Positions 23,107 to 28,137 of a stretch of 28,137 nucleotides of DNA are shown here, piece by piece. The notes under the pieces were generated by a model. The model had not been told where the DNA came from. It worked only from the letters and a program-made list of their open reading frames with translations, and did not search any database. Position 1 is the first letter of the stretch; every line of letters starts with the position of its first letter. Both the position numbers and the translations under genes were made by a program. The stretch is from TMED27 sp964350435 (GTDB lineage Bacteria; Pseudomonadota; Alphaproteobacteria; Micavibrionales; Micavibrionaceae): positions 1 through 28,137 of the forward strand of contig CAYGJS010000028.1 in the NCBI GenBank assembly GCA_964350435.1, read 5' to 3'.

Positions 23107-26100
23107 ATGAATACTTTCCAGAAACTTATCGCCCCTTTTCAAAAGGCCATGCGTCAATCCGTCTCCTCGTTTATTAATCTGGAGACCTCGGATAGTGAGT
23201 TTTCCATTGTTTCCCGGGACGGGTCTCTGATTTCATATGTCAAGGTTTCAGGAAGCCGGCAAATTATCGGTACAGAGGAATATCAAAATATCATCAAGGG
23301 CTCGACCATTAAAATCGGGGCGCGATTTGACAGGCTTGGACACGCGATGCAGGTTTATTTTGCCCGCGATCCCGGGCGGATCAAAAAAGAGCTTGAAAAC
23401 CTTATCCGTCCCAGCCGGATTACCGCGAATAATATCGGGCTTGAGCTTAACGACCTTCTGGATGAGCGCGTCCATCACATGGAGCGGTTTCTGAGCCACG
23501 AAGAAGCTTATTTTGTGTTATGGACACGTCCCAGCGTTCTTACAAGCAGCGAATCCAAAAAAGCCGCCGCTGAAGCAAAGGACAAAACTAAAGAGTGGGT
23601 CAATGCAGCCAGTGCACAATACCCGAATGCCGCGCTTGCCCCTCTGAGAACCCGTCATAAAAGTTATGTTTCTGCGGTAACCAGCGCGCTTGATGAGCTT
23701 GGTATTCAATGCGAACTTTTAGAGGTTCACAAGGCACTAAACTGTGTTCGTGCCAATATGTTTCCGGATAAGGTGAATGAGGACTGGCGAGCCTGTCTGC
23801 CTGGAGATCCTATTCCTGCGCGGGCGCCGAGCAGTAAAATTGATATGTCGGATCTGTTATGGCCGAGCTTGCCGGATCAGATTGTGGCTGCGGATGCCCG
23901 CGTCCTCAACAAAACGGTTTGTCGGATTGGCAACATGTTCTGGGCGGGCGCAGATATGGCTCTGGGGCCAATGGACGCCACGGCTTTTCCGGTGCTGATG
24001 AACCGGCTTGTTGATGCTGATATTCCGTTTCGAATATCTTTTCTGATTGAAGGCGGGGGCGTTTACGCCACACAAATGCGTACGTTTTTGGCGACGATTA
24101 TGGGGCCCACCAATAGTGTCAACAAACAGATCAAGTATTCTCTTGAAGGGCTGCAGGCCATGGCGCGCAGCGAACCTGTCGTGCGGATTCGGATTTCTGT
24201 AGCGACCTGGGCAACGCTGGAAGAAAAAGACGAAATCACAGACAGGCTTTCCGTATTAACGCAATCTTTGGAAAGCTGGGGCTATGCGCAGGTCAGCGAA
24301 TTTTCCGGCGATCCGCTGGATTGTATTATGTCTTCGGCAATGGGTATTCATTGCGGGGGGACGGCGCCGACGGGGATTGCGCCGATGTTTGAAATTATGA
24401 AGCTTCTCCCCTGGCAGCGGCCATCCAGTCCATTTATGGATGGTGGATCGATGCTGTTTAGAACCCCAGATGGTAAAGTTTTCCCCTATCAAACGGGCAC
24501 CAATATCACGACAACATGGTTTGATTTGATTTTTGCACAACCGGGTGCGGGAAAGTCTGTTTTGCTGAACTCCCTTAACCTTGCAACGATTATGACCCCC
24601 GGCCTTAATCAACTTCCCTATGTGGCGGTTGTCGATATCGGGCCATCCTCCTCTGGTCTGATTTCTCTTATCCGTGAGGCATTGCCTCTGAACCGTCAAC
24701 ACGAGGCGGCCTATTACCGCCTGCAAATGGGGCATCAATATGCGATTAATCCTTTTGACACTCAGCTGGGGTGCCGCGCCCCTTTGCCGGATGAACGCAG
24801 TTTCCTTGTTGAATTAATGACTCTTCTCTGTACACCGCCTGGATTTGATAAACCGTATGACGGGATGCAGCAGCTTTGCGGTCTGGTTGTGGATGAGATG
24901 TTTCGCTGGCGGAATGATGTGGCGGCCAATGCCGAGCCGCGCCCCTATCTGCCGCGCCTTGAATCCGAGGTTGATGAAGCGTTGCAGAAATTTAACGTGC
25001 ATTTGCCGACAGATCCGTATTGGTGGGATGTGGTTGATAAAATGTTCGAGCTGGAGCAATATCACGTTGCCAATATCGCCCAACGTCATGCAGTGCCCAC
25101 ACTTAACGATTCCATTACGGCTTCGCGAAGACCGCAAATCCGCTCGCTGCTTGAAGAAACGTCTGTCGGATTCAGCACCGAAACGGTTATCAGTGCCTTT
25201 GAGCGCATGGTCACATCTGCCATTCGTGAGTTTCCGATTCTGTCATCGGTCACGCAATTTGAAATTGCCGATACGCATATTTGTTCGCTCGATCTTATGG
25301 ATGTTGCGCCGCAAGGCGACGAGCTGGCCGACCGTCAAACCGGCATTATGTACATGCTTGCCCGGCATGCCCTGGTGCGAAGCTGGTGGATGAGCAAAGA
25401 TGCGCTGGAGTTTATTCCCGAAAAATATAAAAGCTATCACGAGTTTAGAATTCAGAAATTAAGCGAGCTGCCCAAGCGTCTTTGCTATGATGAGTTTCAC
25501 AGAACCAGCCGGTCTCCCTCCGTTCGCAACCAAATTATCCGTGATGTGCGTGAAGGCCGCAAACGCGGCGTTCAAATTGTTTTGACTTCCCAGCTTTTGG
25601 ATGATTTTAGCAAGGATATGGTTGATCTGGCTACGGGTGTATGGGTATTGGGTACAGCTATTTCCGATAAAGCCGTGGATGATGTGAAGGACACATTCGG
25701 ACTGTCCGACACGGCGCGTGAAGTCATCCGTTTCCGCCTGACAGGCCCGAAATCGATTGGGGCTCCCTGTTTGTTCGTTTTGGGGTCAACCGACGGACGT
25801 TATGAACAGCATCTTTATAACACGCTTGGACCCATTGAGCTTTGGGCGTTATCCACCTCGACCGAAGATGTCGCCATCCGCAATCGTCTTTATAATAAAC
25901 TCGGGGCGGGGCGGGCGCGGCAAATGCTGGCGGCTCATTATCCGGGCGGAAGTGCGCGCTCAGAAATCCGCCGCCGCGTGCTGGCCAAGAGCGAAAGCGG
26001 TGAAGGCCGTTCAGCCATGATCAGCGCCGTTATTGAAGAAATTGTCGACGAAATGGTTGTCGAAAGCAAAACACAGCAAAAATCGGCGACAGTCGGGCGG

Positions 26101-26118
26101 ATCAAAATTACAAGCTAG
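23107..26118 (+). CDS. dotO: DotO/IcmB-like VirB4-type ATPase
   Basis: From ATG 23107 this is 1003 residues, the usual size for DotO (IcmB; TraU in plasmids), the large cytoplasmic ATPase of the channel base. The N-terminal domain opens with SEFSIVSRDGSLISYVKVSG, matching the IcmB start region. Walker A is AQPGAGKS at about 477-484, Walker B is LCYDEF with D795 and E796, and RKRGVQIVLTSQLLDDF further on fits the arginine/Q-motif region of VirB4-like ATPases. A TTG at 23062 would add 15 residues that do not look like the family, so the ATG is preferred although it lacks a good ribosome site. It follows dotN by 148 bases and is followed after 7 bases by the one-TM protein. Confidence 0.95.
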   Translation: MNTFQKLIAPFQKAMRQSVSSFINLETSDSEFSIVSRDGSLISYVKVSGSRQIIGTEEYQNIIKGSTIKIGARFDRLGHAMQVYFARDPGRIKKELENLIRPSRITANNIGLELNDLLDERVHHMERFLSHEEAYFVLWTRPSVLTSSESKKAAAEAKDKTKEWVNAASAQYPNAALAPLRTRHKSYVSAVTSALDELGIQCELLEVHKALNCVRANMFPDKVNEDWRACLPGDPIPARAPSSKIDMSDLLWPSLPDQIVAADARVLNKTVCRIGNMFWAGADMALGPMDATAFPVLMNRLVDADIPFRISFLIEGGGVYATQMRTFLATIMGPTNSVNKQIKYSLEGLQAMARSEPVVRIRISVATWATLEEKDEITDRLSVLTQSLESWGYAQVSEFSGDPLDCIMSSAMGIHCGGTAPTGIAPMFEIMKLLPWQRPSSPFMDGGSMLFRTPDGKVFPYQTGTNITTTWFDLIFAQPGAGKSVLLNSLNLATIMTPGLNQLPYVAVVDIGPSSSGLISLIREALPLNRQHEAAYYRLQMGHQYAINPFDTQLGCRAPLPDERSFLVELMTLLCTPPGFDKPYDGMQQLCGLVVDEMFRWRNDVAANAEPRPYLPRLESEVDEALQKFNVHLPTDPYWWDVVDKMFELEQYHVANIAQRHAVPTLNDSITASRRPQIRSLLEETSVGFSTETVISAFERMVTSAIREFPILSSVTQFEIADTHICSLDLMDVAPQGDELADRQTGIMYMLARHALVRSWWMSKDALEFIPEKYKSYHEFRIQKLSELPKRLCYDEFHRTSRSPSVRNQIIRDVREGRKRGVQIVLTSQLLDDFSKDMVDLATGVWVLGTAISDKAVDDVKDTFGLSDTAREVIRFRLTGPKSIGAPCLFVLGSTDGRYEQHLYNTLGPIELWALSTSTEDVAIRNRLYNKLGAGRARQMLAAHYPGGSARSEIRRRVLAKSESGEGRSAMISAVIEEIVDEMVVESKTQQKSATVGRIKITS

Positions 26119-26125
26119 CGATATT

Positions 26126-26797
26126 ATGAGCGATCAAGAGCCACCAGAAAAACAACCTGCTGAAGAATCTGTCTTGTCTACGGGCGAGATTATGGATCGT
26201 GAGCAGCGTCGCGCTCTGAAAGACAAGAAGAAAAAAGAAAAGGCCGAGAAGCAGGCCAAACAATTAGACGAAATTGATGAGGCGATGATCTCCGGAAAGC
26301 TGGGTGTGGAGAGAAAAACGCGGAGAAAAAGGCAGTTTAAATATGCTGGTTTTACCGCATTTGGGCTGTTTTTAGTTTGGGGGATGAATTATTTGCTTAA
26401 GCCTTTTGAGGCGGGCGTAACATACGGCATTTGCAAAACATTTCTGGAAACGAATGTGCAGTTTCCGCAATATTTGCGTTTAAGCAGTATCGAGGAATTC
26501 GATAATTCTATCCGAATCTGGTACACGCAGCTTGATGCTTTCGGTGAATACAGATTGGAGAATATTCAGTGTTATTTTGCGTATAGCGAAGAGCGCGGGT
26601 CTTATGTTGACAAAATCACCGTTGACCGCAGAGAGGTTGATCCGGAAAAAGTTGAGAAATTTAACGCCGTTTTGCCGGTTGTTTTGGCCAGCCCGATGGA
26701 CTTGACACGACCACAAAGACTGCCGGATAGTTTACGGGATCTGCAGATTGATACGGATGCGTATCGTTTCCAGGTCAAGATCCCGGGCTTAAATTAA
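26126..26797 (+). CDS. unrecognised single-TM protein after dotO
   Basis: From ATG 26126, 7 bases after the dotO stop, this is 223 residues. The frame is open further upstream, but that part overlaps dotO and is discounted. The N-terminal about 85 residues are highly charged and probably coiled coil (KDKKKKEKAEKQAKQLDEID). One membrane helix follows (about 74-90, GFTAFGLFLVWGMNYLL). A C-terminal domain of about 130 residues is probably periplasmic, with alternating polar and aromatic residues (NSIRIWYTQLDAFGEYRLEN) and two cysteines (KTFLETN is preceded by one, QCYFAY holds the other) that could form a disulfide. I recognise no family. Its tight spacing after dotO and its N-in topology make it a candidate system-specific inner-membrane component. 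Confidence 0.75.
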   Translation: MSDQEPPEKQPAEESVLSTGEIMDREQRRALKDKKKKEKAEKQAKQLDEIDEAMISGKLGVERKTRRKRQFKYAGFTAFGLFLVWGMNYLLKPFEAGVTYGICKTFLETNVQFPQYLRLSSIEEFDNSIRIWYTQLDAFGEYRLENIQCYFAYSEERGSYVDKITVDRREVDPEKVEKFNAVLPVVLASPMDLTRPQRLPDSLRDLQIDTDAYRFQVKIPGLN

Positions 26798-26814
26798 AAC
26801 AATAAGGATTTCTG

Positions 26815-27858
26815 ATGCAGTATCGTAAACTGGGTCGCACAGGTCTGGAGGTTAGCCTTATCGGCCTTGGCACGATGACATGGGGCAATCAGAACACGCT
26901 CGCGGAAGGCCACGCGCAGATGGATTATGCGCTGGATCAGGGGGTGAATTTCTGGGACACGGCGGAGATGTACGCTGTGCCGCCCTCGCCTGAAACCTAT
27001 GGCAAGACGGAAGAAATTATCGGCCACTGGTTTGCGGCGCATAAAGCCCGGCGCGGGGAGGTTATTCTGGCGTCTAAAATCGCAGGCCCCGGTTTGCCAT
27101 GGGTGCGCGGCGGCAAGGCGTTTGTCGATCGGAAGAATATCGTGGAGGCTGTCGAGGGCTCCTTAAAACGTCTTCAGACCGATTATATTGATCTATACCA
27201 AATTCACTGGCCGAACCGCGGGTCGAACAGTTTTCAACAGCATTGGGACTGGAGCCCGCGCTTTGATGCGGCGGCGGTTGAAGCGAATTTCATCGAGGTA
27301 TTGGAGGTGTTTGACAGCCTGATAAAGGCGGGGAAAATCCGCCATGTGGGTTTGTCGAATGAAACCGCGTGGGGGGCTGCGAAATGGCTCGAGCTCTCAA
27401 AGGCTCATGGTCTGCCGCGTATGGCCTCTATTCAAAACGAGTATTCGCTGCTGGATCGGCGGTTTGAGTTTGATCTGCAGGAGGTTGCGCTGGCGGAGGA
27501 TTGCGGGCTTCTTGCATGGTCGCCGCTTTGCAGAGGGATTTTGAGCGGGAAATATTTGGGCGGCAAGCGGCCTGCAGGCGCGCGCGTCACCATCGAAACG
27601 CGGCCAGAAAAGCGCATGACGCCGCAATGTGACGCCGCTGTGAAGGCCTATATCGGCGTGGCGGAAAAACACGGGCTTGATGTTTGTCAGATGGCCCTGG
27701 CGTTTGTGAATACCAAGCCGTTCGTGACTTCGACCCTAATTGGGGCGACAAATATGGAGCAGCTTAAAACCAATATCGCGGCGGTTGATTTGGCCTTGGA
27801 TGCCGATGTAATTGCCGATATCGAAGCGGTGCGGCGCGATTATCCTGTGCCTTATTAG
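26815..27858 (+). CDS. NADP(H)-dependent aldo-keto reductase (Tas-like)
   Basis: This 347-residue TIM-barrel oxidoreductase begins with the typical YRKLGRTGLEVSLIGLGTM. The catalytic tetrad is visible: D48 and Y53 in NFWDTAEMYAVP, K88 in ILASKIAG, and H131 in YQIHWPNR. The cofactor-end motif is GLLAWSPLCRGILSGK, and ATNMEQLKTNI lies near the C-terminus. DTAEMYAVPP and the insert around IHWPNRGSN are characteristic of the Tas branch of the family. The physiological substrate cannot be read from sequence. AAGGA lies upstream of the ATG. It has no evident link to the secretion system and probably marks its downstream border, although it follows on the same strand after only 17 bases. Confidence 0.93.
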   Translation: MQYRKLGRTGLEVSLIGLGTMTWGNQNTLAEGHAQMDYALDQGVNFWDTAEMYAVPPSPETYGKTEEIIGHWFAAHKARRGEVILASKIAGPGLPWVRGGKAFVDRKNIVEAVEGSLKRLQTDYIDLYQIHWPNRGSNSFQQHWDWSPRFDAAAVEANFIEVLEVFDSLIKAGKIRHVGLSNETAWGAAKWLELSKAHGLPRMASIQNEYSLLDRRFEFDLQEVALAEDCGLLAWSPLCRGILSGKYLGGKRPAGARVTIETRPEKRMTPQCDAAVKAYIGVAEKHGLDVCQMALAFVNTKPFVTSTLIGATNMEQLKTNIAAVDLALDADVIADIEAVRRDYPVPY

Positions 27859-28118
27859 GACGACATCCAGCTACCCCCGCTGGAATTTCTCATGCTAGTC
27901 ATAGGCTTAGGCTTAGGCTTATAATTATCGTCGAATTGAATTTTTGTTGAACATGTATGGCAAATGGCCATAGGACCAAAAGCATTAGAAGTTTTATACT
28001 CCATGTGCGCAATTTTTTCATCAGTTTTACAGCCTGGGCATATAAAGCATTTTTGATCTTCTTTTATATATTCCCAACACTTAGAACCTATCCCACTAAA
28101 TTCATTTAACGGATTCAC
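27855..28118 (-). CDS. small CxxC zinc-ribbon protein
   Basis: This 87-residue frame starts at GTG 28118; a stop codon three codons upstream in frame leaves no longer start. Two cysteine pairs, CFICPGC (about 24-30) and CHTC (about 53-56), separated by about 23 residues, are the pattern of a zinc ribbon. The C-terminal tail is low complexity and includes KPKPKP, from three TTAGGC hexamers on the plus strand (about 27901-27920). Base composition is more AT-rich than the neighbouring reductase. It converges on the reductase gene, overlapping its stop by 4 bases. No ribosome site is visible, so the start is uncertain and function unknown. Confidence 0.5.
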   Translation of the reverse strand: MNPLNEFSGIGSKCWEYIKEDQKCFICPGCKTDEKIAHMEYKTSNAFGPMAICHTCSTKIQFDDNYKPKPKPMTSMRNSSGGSWMSS

Positions 28119-28137
28119 AAGCGGTTAAAAATCAGTC

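Noticed and set aside
236..26118. VirB/D4-type (type IVA) or F-type secretion system
   Set aside because: DotB, DotC, DotD, DotH, DotI, DotN and IcmT signatures define the type IVB (Dot/Icm) class; no VirB3/5/6/7/9-like genes are present.
1..28137. CRISPR arrays, tRNA or rRNA genes, insertion sequences, integrase or att sites
   Set aside because: No regularly spaced repeats, cloverleaf-like segments, transposase or recombinase frames were found on either strand.

Overview
The window is most of a chromosomal Dot/Icm (type IVB, I-type conjugation-like) secretion locus. GC is near 50 percent by eye. It also carries flgK and flgL, so the host is probably a flagellated Gram-negative. The style of the Dot/Icm and hook-associated proteins suggests an alphaproteobacterium, perhaps Micavibrio-like, but that placement is inference because no rRNA or other taxonomic marker is present.

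Layout. (1) 1-3761, plus strand: the tail of an unidentified proline-rich protein, a small lytic transglycosylase, then dotD-dotC-dotB and icmT. (2) 3953-5566, plus: an exported PilL/TcpQ-like protein with a secretin-N0-like segment and a C-terminal TcpQ-type domain. (3) 5591-9639, minus: flgK-flgL, convergent with block 2. (4) 9799-14761, minus: a coupled operon of three exported paralogues of a family I do not recognise. (5) 14941-19481, plus and divergent from block 4: dotI/icmL, dotH/icmK, dotG/icmE, dotF/icmG. (6) 19645-26797, plus: a very unusual fusion protein (four IcmD-like units followed by an IcmC/DotE-like domain), a stand-alone icmD/dotP, dotN/icmJ, the large ATPase dotO/icmB and an unrecognised one-TM protein. 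(7) 26815-28118: an aldo-keto reductase and a convergent small CxxC zinc-ribbon protein, which look like ordinary flanking genes.

How the parts fit. DotC, DotD and DotH make the outer-membrane core. DotG and DotF span the envelope. DotI is an inner-membrane component. DotB and DotO are the cytoplasmic ATPases. DotN is the zinc-binding partner of the DotL coupling complex. IcmT, IcmD and the IcmD/IcmC fusion are small-membrane-protein components. The lytic transglycosylase can open peptidoglycan for the channel. DotA, DotL, DotM, IcmF/DotU and the IcmQ/R/S/W chaperones are not in the window. DotL is implied by DotN, so it should lie elsewhere, possibly just upstream.

The least expected parts are the 4xIcmD-IcmC fusion, the three-paralogue exported operon lodged between the two halves of the Dot/Icm locus, the TcpQ-type protein beside dotDCB-icmT, and a shared inserted module in FlgK and FlgL. 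No tRNA, rRNA, CRISPR array, transposase or integrase was seen. The only gene-free stretches are intergenic gaps shorter than about 200 bases.
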